Positions 1-9,286 of a DNA stretch of 22,319 nucleotides are shown in pieces. The notes below the pieces were generated by a model. That model worked only from the letters and a program-made list of their open reading frames with translations. It ran no database searches and was not told the DNA's origin. The position numbers and the translations under genes are program-made. How positions within the stretch are numbered: the first letter of the stretch is position 1; each line of letters starts with the position of its first letter. Location of the stretch: NCBI GenBank assembly GCA_000934385.1, contig KN880770.1, forward strand, positions 1 to 22,319. The letters are read 5' to 3'. The stretch comes from Cylindrobasidium torrendii FP15055 ss-10. Its lineage: Eukaryota > Basidiomycota > Agaricomycetes > Agaricales > Physalacriaceae.

Positions 1-1033
1 CCCATCATGAGCACAGTGCGCTGGATAGACTTGACGAAAAGGTCTTCCTTCTTTCCGGGAAGGTAGTTGGGACCCTGGATGCGAATCTTGGGGCCAGACT
101 TGACGGTACCAGAGAAGACACGACCGAAGGCATAGAAGCGACCCTTGTCGGAAGTGGGCACCATCTTCGAGACGTAGAGGACGAGAGGGCCCTTGGGGTC
201 ACAGTCGCGAATACCAATGGCGGACTCATCGTCCATGGGACCTTCGTAGAGGGTCTCCACACGGTAGCGCTGTGCAGTGGCGGGGGAAGGGAGGTTGATG
301 ACAATCATCTCGAGGAGAGAGTCACCGGCAGGGAGGAATTTGCGCATGACGACCTTGAGGAGAGCCTTGCCCTCGAGGTCCTTCTCGTCTTGGACAAGCT
401 TGATGTCAAGCTTCTGGAGCATAGGAAAGAGTGCCTCCTTCTTGTGGTTTATGATGGCATCGAATATCTTGAAGATCGGGTCGAGCACGAACATGTTGAA
501 GGCACGATCGAGGGGCTTGCCGCTTTCATCGACACCCTTGGTGGTCCACTTCTTGGTGGCAGGGTTAAAGTAGTTGTCGCCCCAAAGCTTGGCCATCATC
601 TTCTCCTTGTCGACACCGAACTTCTTGGAGTAACGGGCAGCAAACTGGCGAAGAGTGAAGCACCATCCGTGGAGACCAGAACCAAATGCGACAGTTCCTT
701 GGTCGGGGTAGACCTGAACGTCCCCGAGGGCCTCGTCGTGGTAGGTGGAGATGATGACATTGACGGATTCCACAGTGCGTTGGAAGGATTGATAAAGGGA
801 TTCTTTGTCAATCTGGAGCTCGAGGAGAGCGCGGTCGACCTTGTTGATGACAACGACGGGCTTGATACGCTCGCCAAGCGACTGGCGAAGGACGGTCTCG
901 GTCTGGACACAAACACCTTCGACACAATCAACGACAACGAGAGCACCGTCGGTGACACGAAGGGCGGCAGTGACTTCAGAGGAGAAATCGACGTGACCAG
1001 GAGAGTCGATCAAGTTGATCAAGAATTCGTTGC
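1..1033. repeat. Left arm of a large inverted repeat (EF2 large exon)
   Basis: The reverse complement of 1-1033 aligns without gaps to 20535-21567, with 29 mismatches counted by eye (97.2% identity). Thirteen of them fall in positions 721-840. Similarity drops sharply inside the intron at 1034-1083. The repeat continues beyond the left edge, so its full length is unknown. The arms are separated by about 19.5 kb. Confidence 0.93.
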
Positions 1034-1515
1034 CTATATTGAATGAATACGACTTGGGCATGTCAAAGAAGGTTAGAGCGCACCGTCAGTCTTCTGCTTA
1101 ATGGACGCGACGTCGTCCTTGTCGACCTCGAAATGCATGGAAATCGCAGTGGACCTGATGGTGATGCCGCGCTCCTTTTCGTCCGGGCGTGTGTCCATGG
1201 ATGGCTTGTCTCCTGGCTTCGCAGTGGCGATGATACCAGCCTTCGATACAAGTGCGTCGGTGAGAGTTGACTTTCCGTGGTCGACTACAATTGCATGAGA
1301 CCAGACCTTTGGGCAGTGGATAGTCACACACCATGAGCAATAACGGACATGTTGCGAATGTTCGTTGGTTTGTCCATGAGACCACGGATCTGATCTATGT
1401 ACTGGTCAGCGTGTAATGGGGCGCGACGAGGGTGAACACTAGCCTATGGTGAAATTACTGCAAAAATGAAGATCAGTAATGTGTAAGCGTCATGGTAAGT
1501 AGCAACGTACACCAT
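1..1515 (-). CDS. EFT/eEF2: Translation elongation factor 2, copy A (3' end outside window)
   Basis: GTPase that drives ribosomal translocation in the cytosol. Exons on the minus strand: 1515-1511, 1457-1444, 1394-1332, 1284-1084 and 1033-1, continuing past the left edge; about 438 residues are visible. The protein starts [16 protein letters not shown], followed by the P-loop HVDHGKST (residues 27-34), switch I around 54-70, then the [10 protein letters not shown] and NKVD GTPase motifs in the large exon. The gene has a 5-nt first exon, a 14-nt microexon and a GC-AG second intron, all shared with copy B at 20050. The large exon is 97.2% identical to copy B (29 mismatches in 1033 nt, no gaps), but the P-loop/switch I exon is only 80% identical (40 of 201 mismatched, about 14 amino-acid changes). 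Switch I reads [16 protein letters not shown] instead of [16 protein letters not shown], so Thr57 is Met. No stop or frameshift is seen, so it could be functional, specialised, or drifting towards a pseudogene. Confidence 0.93.
1395..1443 (-). other. GC-AG intron after a 14-nt microexon (EF2 copy A)
   Basis: Equivalent intron in copy A. The microexon 1457-1444 ends ATAG, the donor is GCTAGT (1443 downward), and the acceptor ACATAG ends at 1395. The donor differs from copy B by one base (GCTAGT versus GCAAGT), further from the consensus, so splicing may be weaker. Confidence 0.85.
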
Positions 1516-1878
1516 GGCGAGCTAGCTTTTCGAACGAGGAAAAGATGAGAATTTGTCGATGTGTCTGTCTCCGTTCTGCTGCAGTGTACAAGCAAAAAGG
1601 AGTACGTTCTTGGCCGTCAGTCACTAAGAGACCTGTTTATATAATTCCCACGGTGCCTTTCTGTAGGTCCGGTCATGACTCTCGCAGACACAGGGGTAGT
1701 CAAAGCGCCATAAAGTCGCCCTACTGCGGTACCGCGACATAACCTTGACTGTGAGCTTTGGACCACGGCGGTTCCGTGAGTGCTGGTCCTGAAGTAGTTC
1801 TTTACTGGAGGAAATCAAACATTCCATGTTGTAGATATAGCTGAAATTTCTAGTTTACAATTGTTCGAGGGGATGAAT
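1516..1878 (-). promoter_or_regulatory. Upstream region of EF2 copy A, with TATA-like box
   Basis: This 363-nt gap lies between the EF2 copy A start codon (1515) and the lyase stop codon (1879), so it holds the EF2 promoter and the lyase 3' UTR. The minus strand reads TATATAAA at 1636-1643, about 120 nt upstream of the ATG, a plausible TATA box. The start context is CTAGCTCGCCATGG, nearly the same as copy B (CTAGCCCGCCATGG). Both leaders also carry a similar TCATC(T/C)TTTCCTC pyrimidine-rich stretch; otherwise the two upstream regions look unrelated. Short open frames here look like chance. Confidence 0.5.
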
Positions 1879-3975
1879 TCAGAAAGAATGCTCTGTTGAA
1901 TCCTTTCCTATCGCCGACGTGCTCGCTGAACCAGAAGACACCGTAGAAAGGATATGGTCGATGTAGTTGGCACCACTCCTACCATTTGTGTTAGAAGATG
2001 GACTCAGTAATAACAATGGCCAGGCACGCACCACTTCTGGTGAGTTAGCACATCGCAGCCGATAGCCTTCTCTTTCCGTTGAACAAGCTCCACATACGCT
2101 AACATACCGTCTTCCTTAAACCGTGCAGCAAGCTCAGCTGGACAGGCGTCAGTCAACACCGTTTAGATTTTCTGCAACATACCTGTCGCCGCGGCATTAC
2201 TGTGCAGACCTGCCAAAGAAATGAGCTGCAAGACAAAGCCTTCCTTGGCCAAGTCCCAGATGAAGTTCTTCAAATCAGCTTCGGAAAATCCGTGTGCGGA
2301 CCAATTGAAACTCGGGCTTAGGTTGTATACGAACATTCTGAGGCCCAGTAAGTAATGCATACGACAACGTAGGACAGCCCACACGCACTTGCCAGGGAAT
2401 TTTGCCCTAATCTTGCGCGCAAAGGAACGGGCTTGCTCGAGATTTGGTGTCTTCGTCTCCAGCCAAAGTAGGTCAGCATAGGGTGCAAACGCCATGGCAC
2501 GCCCAACAGCAGCGTCGATTCCAGCGGTGAAATGGTAGTAACCCTCCTTAGTTCGCGGCACTGGCTCCCATTAGCAAGGTCTGGAGCAACGGCAGTAATA
2601 TGCTCACAATCGGCGCTCCAGAATATCTTCTTCCCGAGGATGTCCTCCGCAACTGCGCGAGCATCGGAATTGGCCTTGCCCTCAACGGCTTTCTTGTAGG
2701 ATTCGTATGCAGCTTTCTTGTCCGCGATTGGGGAAAGCTCGAGCTCCTTCTCCACAGCTAGCAAGTCGGTCAGTATACAGCAAGAATAGATATAGAGAGG
2801 AATATACCTTGGTTAAAGGTGACGAGTGGGTGTTCCGTAGTCCAAGCAAGCTCGAGAGCCTCTATCTCAGGGCTGGACGCACCGGATGCCTCTGCCTCAG
2901 ACAGGACCTGTGCGAGCGGCTTACTCCCTTCCTTCGTTGTTCCAAGGATGTAGGCCTGATCAGCGGGGTCGACATTGGACGATAGCAGGTTCCCAGATTC
3001 AGAGTCCGTGCGAGCAATAAGGAGCATAGTCGACTTCATGAGGTCAAGCTGGAAACGAGAAGCTACTAGACGAGCTATGTGCGTAGATGTCGGGACGATG
3101 ACCTTTCCGCCAAGGTGTCCACACTTCTTTCCGCCATGAAGCTGGTCCTCCATATGAATAGCAGATGCGCCCTACAACCATGAATCAAGAGTATCAAGGT
3201 GGATGTAGAGTGGGCTTACTGATTCGGCGAATAACTTGATGAGCTTCATTACAGCGGAAAGCCCGCCGTGCCTGCGAGGTGTTAGGTGAGGGTGGAAGGT
3301 GTGTGCTGAACGTACCCCGTATCTGCATCGGCAATGATAGGACGCAGGTAGTCTATCCTTTCCATCTTCGCTCTCGCCTCGGGCGAAGCCCTCATCCTCT
3401 CATCATAATGTTTCTTGTCGTGTAGCTGTTGGGCGCGGAATATACGTTGCACTTGGTTTGGAACCGTCGTGTAAGGGTAATCACTGCCGCAGGATGAGCG
3501 TTGACGGCATAAACTAACTCAGGAATACCACACACCCGAAATCCGGCCCAACCTCGTTGCTGCCCGTAGTCAAGACGCTGGACGCTGCCCATCCTGAGAC
3601 GTAAACGACCTCCTGGTGTCGCGCCATCTGCGTCATCTGTACTGGGTCGATGGCGCCCATAGTGTGCACAGGTTTTCCCTGCTCCTGTGCCCTGTTGAGT
3701 AGGGAAAAGAACTTGTCCGCGAGAAGACTTGAGGGCAACGGGGTGACGGGTAGCGAGCCTTGCTTTGTGACGACCTGCTCGGCAGTGTAGGGACGCTTTA
3801 TGCCGGCGAAACGAGGATGGGCGAAGAAAGCTTCCATCTCCGCAACGCGCTCGGTTTGTAGACGCGTTTCTTCGTCCAAGGAAGGTGGATCAAGCGGTAA
3901 TACGTGCACGGAGGACATGGCGCGAACACCAGATAAGTAGCGCGGTACAGCGCGGGCGCGTGTTCTCAAGAACAT
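1879..3975 (-). CDS. Isocitrate lyase / 2-methylisocitrate lyase family enzyme
   Basis: Cleaves isocitrate to glyoxylate and succinate (glyoxylate cycle) or 2-methylisocitrate to pyruvate and succinate (methylcitrate cycle). Nine exons on the minus strand: 3975-3536, 3483-3316, 3271-3220, 3171-2808, 2757-2608, 2560-2389, 2337-2183, 2137-2032 and 1978-1879; all phases agree and give 568 aa, close to the family's usual 530-570. Family landmarks: [10 protein letters not shown] and NEVGPD in exon 1, ADADTGHGG across the exon 2/3 junction, the catalytic KKCGH (Cys about 237), [15 protein letters not shown] and HQKWSGANY. The first 20 residues ([16 protein letters not shown]...) are Arg-rich with no acidic residue, like a mitochondrial presequence. 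An internal Met20 (ATG at 3916-3918) would remove it. The C-terminus is TEHSF, so there is no SKL-type peroxisomal signal. The presequence favours a mitochondrial 2-methylisocitrate lyase or Icl2-type role, but isocitrate versus methylisocitrate specificity cannot be decided by eye. Confidence 0.93.
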
Positions 3976-4829
3976 ATCTTGCGCAGTCAGTAGAATGGAC
4001 TGGATGAAAGCAACATATCAATCACCGTCTGGTTATATATGATTCTGACGAAGCCCGAGGTCGGACTACTCCGGCGTGGAGTCCACTCAAATCCTTCCTT
4101 CCTTCCTGCCGAAGAGAGCAGGTGACGGAGCTGGGTTGATTGTGAAAGGTTTACCGGCTCTACGATGGTAGAAGGCCAAGCCGGGGTACAGTAGAATGAC
4201 ACATTGCGGGGAAGCGCGATCATCAGTGATCAACCCCATGCCGAGTCCCGACGCGGTGAGGACTGAGTACTGAGTACTGAAGTGATGTTTATTGCAATAT
4301 GCAATAGGTACCACTAGCCGAGTTGTTCCAAATATTCAAGCTCAAGCTTGATTCAAGTCAGAACAAGTTATCGAATTTACATGTATGCTACGGAAGCGCT
4401 GCCCCTTCCCCGGATCTAAGGTTAGGGTTAGGACCGACTTCTGACATGAAAAAAGGCCCACCCAGCCAGAGTGGCCAAAGTGGGACAGGAAAATATTGAG
4501 ACGGTGCATGAGCCGAAGCCCATACAAACTGCAGACTTCCTCTGTAATGGACAGGGTCGCCGTGCTATGAAGGAATTCCACAGCCCACAACCACAGGACG
4601 TGAAGGCAGTTATGCCATCAAGGTAAGTATGAGTTGCTCGAATCTCGGAATTTTGGTTTTGTTGCCCATTTTCGCGCACGGGCCTACGATCAAATACTTC
4701 GCGTGTCGCCGACGCCTCACCAGTGGACTGTAGTCTGCAGACCACTGGTAGACGATGGGCATCGTACGCGTCCGCCGTCACGCTCATAACACCCCCAAGA
4801 CCTTGATGAGACAACAAATTTTCGTTTTA
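3976..4829. other. Intergenic region: lyase upstream and kinase downstream
   Basis: 854 nt between two minus-strand genes; I see no gene. The short open frames have no recognisable domain and overlap one another. Visible features are a tandem ACTGAGT-type repeat near 4262-4280, a short TTAGGG-like stretch (TTAGGGTTAGG at 4422-4432), and a perfect 8-bp inverted repeat at 4719-4749. The lyase promoter should lie just above 3976; I see no convincing TATA box there. Confidence 0.5.
4719..4749. repeat. Short inverted repeat downstream of the kinase gene
   Basis: ACCAGTGG (4719-4726) is exactly matched by CCACTGGT (4742-4749). The 15-nt spacer contains most of a second palindrome, GTCTGCAGAC, which runs into the right arm. 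It lies about 80-110 nt past the stop codon of the phosphotransferase gene, in its likely 3' UTR or just beyond. It may be chance; no function is claimed. Confidence 0.4.
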
Positions 4830-6060
4830 CTACGCTTGCTTTCCAGACGGAATAGACTTGATACACGATTTGAGTTGACGGAATCCTTCCATCACAACAG
4901 CCCTCATCGCCTCCCGCTCCCCCCATCGTATCCTCACCGTCCATGTTATCAAATGAACGGCCTGCTGTACTAGCATGTCCCTATTGAGCTTCTCGTCTGC
5001 CTCTACTGACGGTAGGCCTGCCTCTTTAGCGTATGCTTGCTTGAAGGCATATTCCAGTACCGATACCGTCTCATCCAGGCGTGGATGGAAGCGGCGCAGG
5101 AGGTGGGTCTCGGCAAAGAATTGACCGAGGTCATATCCAGGGATCCCCAACTTCACCAGTTCCCAATCCACCACCGTGATACGCTTCAGCTTTCCCGTAT
5201 TATCCAAGGTGAGTAGCATATTTCCCGGCCAGAAGTCTCCTTGTACAATCTAAACGTGCCGGCCAGTGGAGATTAGCCCCATGAGGCAAACAATGAATCG
5301 GTGCGCACCGTTTCCTTCGAGTTCATGATGGCAGCAGATGTTTGTTGGGTGTAATCAGCCACGAGCTGGAGGTCCTCCTCTGCAATACCAAGCGTGGGCT
5401 TCTCGAGAGCTTCAAGCCCATCTGCACCGCTAAGTGTTGAAATTGTCCGGCCATGGGTCACCCAAGCGGAGAGCCGCTTCCCCTGCTCGTTCGTGTCCAT
5501 TGTCCTGCGCGCACGATCTTCTTCAGGCGCAGCACCGCGTGCGTGCATTCTGGCAAGGAATGCGCCTAAGCCGTGGCCGATGTCCTTTGCCACACTAGTA
5601 TCACACTGGCCGTCCAAGATGAACTGTTTGAGTGTCGTCGAACCTTCGCCAGCGTCGTCCATCAGCACACAATGTGCAGTTTCGTCGATGCAGTGTACTT
5701 TGGGCGTGGTAACGAGAGCGTCCGGAGATATCCAAGTGTGGATCCAGTTCATGGCTTCGACCTCGAATATCTGTCGCCCATAAGTTGGTTGTTGGAGAGA
5801 AAATTAGCTAGTCCTACTTGGCGAACAAGGTCAAAGTGCAGGGTAGTTTTATCACTACCGGGCAAGTGATCTTTTCCGTGCTTGAGCACTAGAGTTGTCC
5901 TTCCTTCGTAGGGTGTTTGAAGAACAAGGCGGTAGACAAAGTTTGAGTAACCACCCGACAGCGGCAACACAGACGTTGCTGCAAATGGAGTCGTTGCGAG
6001 ATACAACTTCACATCGGCAGCTTTCGAAAGATCCCAGTCTGAAGATGGGGAGGAGGACAT
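4830..6060 (-). CDS. APH / choline-kinase-like phosphotransferase
   Basis: Protein-kinase-like small-molecule kinase of the aminoglycoside phosphotransferase superfamily; its substrate is unknown. Fungal members are usually metabolic kinases rather than antibiotic-resistance enzymes. Three minus-strand exons, 6060-5818, 5770-5309 and 5249-4830, all phase 0, give 374 aa. Visible motifs: a glycine-rich loop LSGGYSNFVYRL (35-45), the nucleotide-binding lysine in TTLVLKHGK (Lys60), the catalytic loop QGDFWPGN (Asp240, Asn245) and the metal-binding VVDWE (Asp263). The catalytic loop has Gln where most APH enzymes have His (HGDxxxxN). APGYDLG-like spacing is kept as GIPGYDLGQF. The start MSSSPSS is the only Met in the frame near the domain edge. 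Methylthioribose-kinase-like or choline-kinase-like activity is possible but not shown. Confidence 0.88.
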
Positions 6061-7124
6061 TGTTCACTGAGCGTCGCCGTGGTCAAGACGCAAAACAGTT
6101 GCTCTTATGCGGCGCTCTTTCTGAAGCGTATCGGCTCCGGGGGTCCATAATCACAGTCAGGCAGACGCATCGTGAATAGAGTGTATCCGTGGGCAAAGGT
6201 CGCCTCAAGTTCACCCTAGCTCGCGGGAGCCCAATAATAATCAGGGATACTATACTTATGATGTGATGGGCAGAGGATGAGAATGAAGCGTGGGAGACAT
6301 CATTGGGTTGTTGCGTTCGATCACCATTGCATTCCGTCGACCGACTGGCACCGACTTGAATGAAATAATAAATACCTACACCCATCCTACATCTGTGACG
6401 GGCTTTACACTTAGAAAACCACCAATGGAAAACACCGGCGTTTACAGGGTCGCACACTCCGTCACAGGCAATGGCAACGCATTTGGACCAAGTTCAATTG
6501 TCCCTCTCCTTCGGCCTGCATTTTTGCTCTCGAGGTTTTCGATGGTTTGGATATAGCAGCCACAAGCACTCGGAGCAGCAAAACATAGCTTTGACAAGCC
6601 GACAGACCCTCCAAACACGGTACGAGAACATGCGCTGAACACGAGGCATTGGTTATATCCTGCATCGCCCACAGGTAGTCAGCAAGTCCAAGCAAAACTG
6701 CTGACCATAGGTCTGGGTGGCAGAACCCTATATCTTACTGATAACGGGTCCGGGGATGCCGAGGAATGATTCTCAGACTGCTAATCTCAGTCCCAACCTT
6801 GACTGTGTACCGGACGGTGCGCTTGCAAGACTATAGCACTTCATAGACAGGCCAGCATCGGATACACCTGCACTTCAAACGATAATCTGCCCTCGTCTCC
6901 AATTATCTCCAACTCTTCTCCTCTTTCGCCTAGCCCGCTGTACCCTCAACACGTTGCGACCATCCGCATTGGACAAACACGAGGCAAGCCCATGCTATCT
7001 TCCGAAACGTCATGCAACTCCTGCATTTTTATAAAAGGGACCATTGTGCGCTGCACCCGCTCTCATCTCTGACTTTTTCAAACATCTTTCATCGTACTGG
7101 AGCTCGCCTCTGCTACGGGCAGCG
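6061..7124. other. Divergent intergenic region, about 1.06 kb
   Basis: Separates the minus-strand kinase start (6060) from the plus-strand membrane-protein start (7125), so it must contain both promoters. Several 75-125-codon frames overlap on both strands without domains or consistent codon use; I treat them as chance. AT-rich stretches occur near 6230-6260 and 6361-6375. No RNA gene was recognised. Confidence 0.5.
7028..7039 (+). promoter_or_regulatory. TATA box of the serine-rich membrane protein gene
   Basis: The sequence TTTATAAAAGGG contains a full TATA consensus (TATAAAAG at 7030-7037), 88 nt before the chosen ATG at 7125. This spacing puts transcription start near 7060-7070. That argues against an upstream in-frame start at 7044, which would lie almost inside the core promoter. 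Confidence 0.65.
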
Positions 7125-8958
7125 ATGCCTTTTTTCAAGATCTCCCGTTCGAACTCTGGCCGTAAGACGCCTGAAAAGGACGGGCAGAAGTCTCCTCTTC
7201 GCGTTACCATCAGTTCTCCTATGCCTATGGGCTCCACCTCTCTCACTGGCATCGAATCCAACTCACCCAGTGCCACCCGAAGCGTCGGCAGCAGCTCTTC
7301 GTCCCACTCGGGCGCGCCCACGAGCGCCGGACAGCCAACAAATGTCGCGTGGATGAGCGTACCACACCGAGACGGACAAATGATGGCCAGGGTCCCCATT
7401 GTTATACCTCCCCCGCCTGTCCATGGACACTTCGAACCTTCACAACCGCAGCTCTACCCTGCGGAAGTCAGTAGATCTGCTTCATTGCCCAACGCATCTT
7501 CCGACATGCTGCGCTTGCGCTTGGATCCCAGCTCGGCAAGTCTGGAGGTGCCAATTACATACCAGCACGGCAAGCCGCTCTCGCCCATCGAAGAGCAAGA
7601 CTACTTCTCGCCGGACTCGTCGAGGAGATCACGAGGCCTCCCAGAGCCATCACCGTCCTCTTCAACGTCAAGCACAGCGGTGACCATTAACCGTATGTTC
7701 TTGTCAATTCAAGTGGTACAGCAGGGTGTTGATTTTGCGAACAGGCCCCTCGCCTTCTATTACTGCGTCGCACAGTCCGTTCATTTCGCGGCCGTTGAAT
7801 CGGTCTGGCTCCGGTGCATCTTCAAGAACGCACACGTCCACGGTCTCAACCGTGCAGTCCCCAGTGGGTCCTCCCCTCGAGTGCAACTCGTCGACTCCCG
7901 CATCAAATCCTGGCGTGACCCACGACACACAGGGTTTGCGCTCTCATCCCGGTGCAACAACGCTCCCAACGATCCAAGGTAGCGTCGAGGGTGCGGACTC
8001 GATTGACAACGCCACAGACAGCTCCGTACTGTCTCAGCGCGCAGAGAGTTTTCATACCGCCAGCGGAGACTCTGCAGAGATTGACCTCGGTGAGATCGAG
8101 GATGATGGATTCCGGCAGTCGTTGTGGAAGGGCAAGGAGAGGGAGACCATGTCGAGTCCGCCGTCGGTCTACTTCCACTCCACGCCTATTCAACGACAAG
8201 AAGGACTTGTTGAGGTTCCTTCTGACGCCTACGCAAGACCGATGTCTGGCGCAACCCTTCACTCTCGTTCACCACCCTCGACCTCCGATTCGTTCATCCA
8301 CAATAGATGGGACCGCTTCAAGGCTTTCTATTCACCATTCGATAGGCCAGAGAACAACCCCGACTATGGCCATCCGCCGCGCTTCACACCGGCGTTTTGG
8401 ACATTTTGGCTTGGCTTCTTCTGCCCCTTCCTCTGGCTCATTGGCGGCTGGCATTTCTCCAACTTTGGTGAGATTCCGCCCAAGATGACGTTCTGGGAGT
8501 TCTACTTTGACGCCGGATACTGGAAGGTGGTTTATGGCACGTCGACGTTGTGGACGAGGCGGAAGAGTGGGAAGGAGGCAATGCTCCCTCAATGGACAGA
8601 CGAAAAGCAGGCGTATCATGACCAGATTGCAAGGATGCACGAGCGCAAGGGGTCCATGAAGCGACGGGGATTTCTCTTTGGGTATCCGTTCGTTCCCAGA
8701 CCTCCGCCATCTCCGCCATCGTGGGCATCGCGTGTCGTGCACGGTGTCTTCTCACCCATTCTGCGGTTCTTCGACCAGCTTTACGGAATGAAGCTAGTGG
8801 ATATTCGCGGAGGTAGAGAAGAGACCGATAGGAGGATGTTCGACCCGTGGATTCAGCGCTGCCGGTATGCTTTGTGTTACTTGTTAGTGTTTGGATTGCT
8901 AGCGACAGTCGCGACCGCTACTGTTCTGCTCGTTGTGAACATACGAGATGCGACGTGA
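7125..8958 (+). CDS. Serine-rich protein with two C-terminal membrane segments, function unknown
   Basis: Two exons, 7125-7692 and 7745-8958 (GTATGT donor, AACAG acceptor, phases agree), give 593 aa. I do not recognise a characterised family. Residues 1 to about 390 are rich in Ser, Pro and Thr and look disordered; they begin MPFFKISRSNSGRKTPEKDG, with many possible phosphorylation sites. After a short conserved-looking block (PPRFTPAFWTFWLGFF) comes a Trp/Phe-rich hydrophobic segment at about 403-427. A cytosol-like basic region with ERKGSMKRRG follows, then a proline run, and a clear hydrophobic segment ends the protein (about 564-589). This resembles a tail-anchored or two-pass membrane protein with a long disordered N-terminus. 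There is no signal peptide. It lies head-to-head with the kinase gene and in tandem with the MYND gene. Confidence 0.82.
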
Positions 8959-9286
8959 TGCGAGTGATATCGATGACCTGTGAGTATGTATGTGAGACCC
9001 AGACAATCTTAACTAAATTGTACTATATGTAACACCATTTTAAAGGTATTTAATTACTGACTTTACGAGCGTAGTGTATGCTATCGTTGTTGTTGTTAAA
9101 CCAGAAATTCTAGATGTACTTGCCACTTGGAGACTATGATCACTAACTAACATCCTAAACTTCAAATACCAAAGGCATACATAAGTACCGTATGGCACCA
9201 ACGCGCCGCGAATCCCGATCGCGACAAGCGAATTGCGATTACTATGGATAATCTTCAGTCTCAGCCCACCACCACCATCAGACAAG
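8959..9286. other. Intergenic region between membrane-protein and MYND genes
   Basis: 328 nt holding the 3' UTR of the upstream gene and the promoter of the MYND gene. The first part is AT-rich (9010-9060), as expected for a fungal 3' end. An out-of-frame ATG lies at 9244, ahead of the chosen start at 9287. No other element is recognised. Confidence 0.4.

Noticed and set aside
4428..4817. 129-codon minus-strand frame in the lyase-kinase gap
   Set aside because: No recognisable motif, Cys-rich chance composition, overlaps other frames of similar length, and no splice partners found.
6083..6695. Several 75-124-codon frames in the divergent intergenic region
   Set aside because: Mutually overlapping on both strands, no domain, low complexity typical of noncoding sequence.
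7044..7124. Upstream in-frame start for the serine-rich membrane protein
   Set aside because: Only about 7 nt after the TATA box, so it would lie before any normal transcription start; the ATG at 7125 is preferred.
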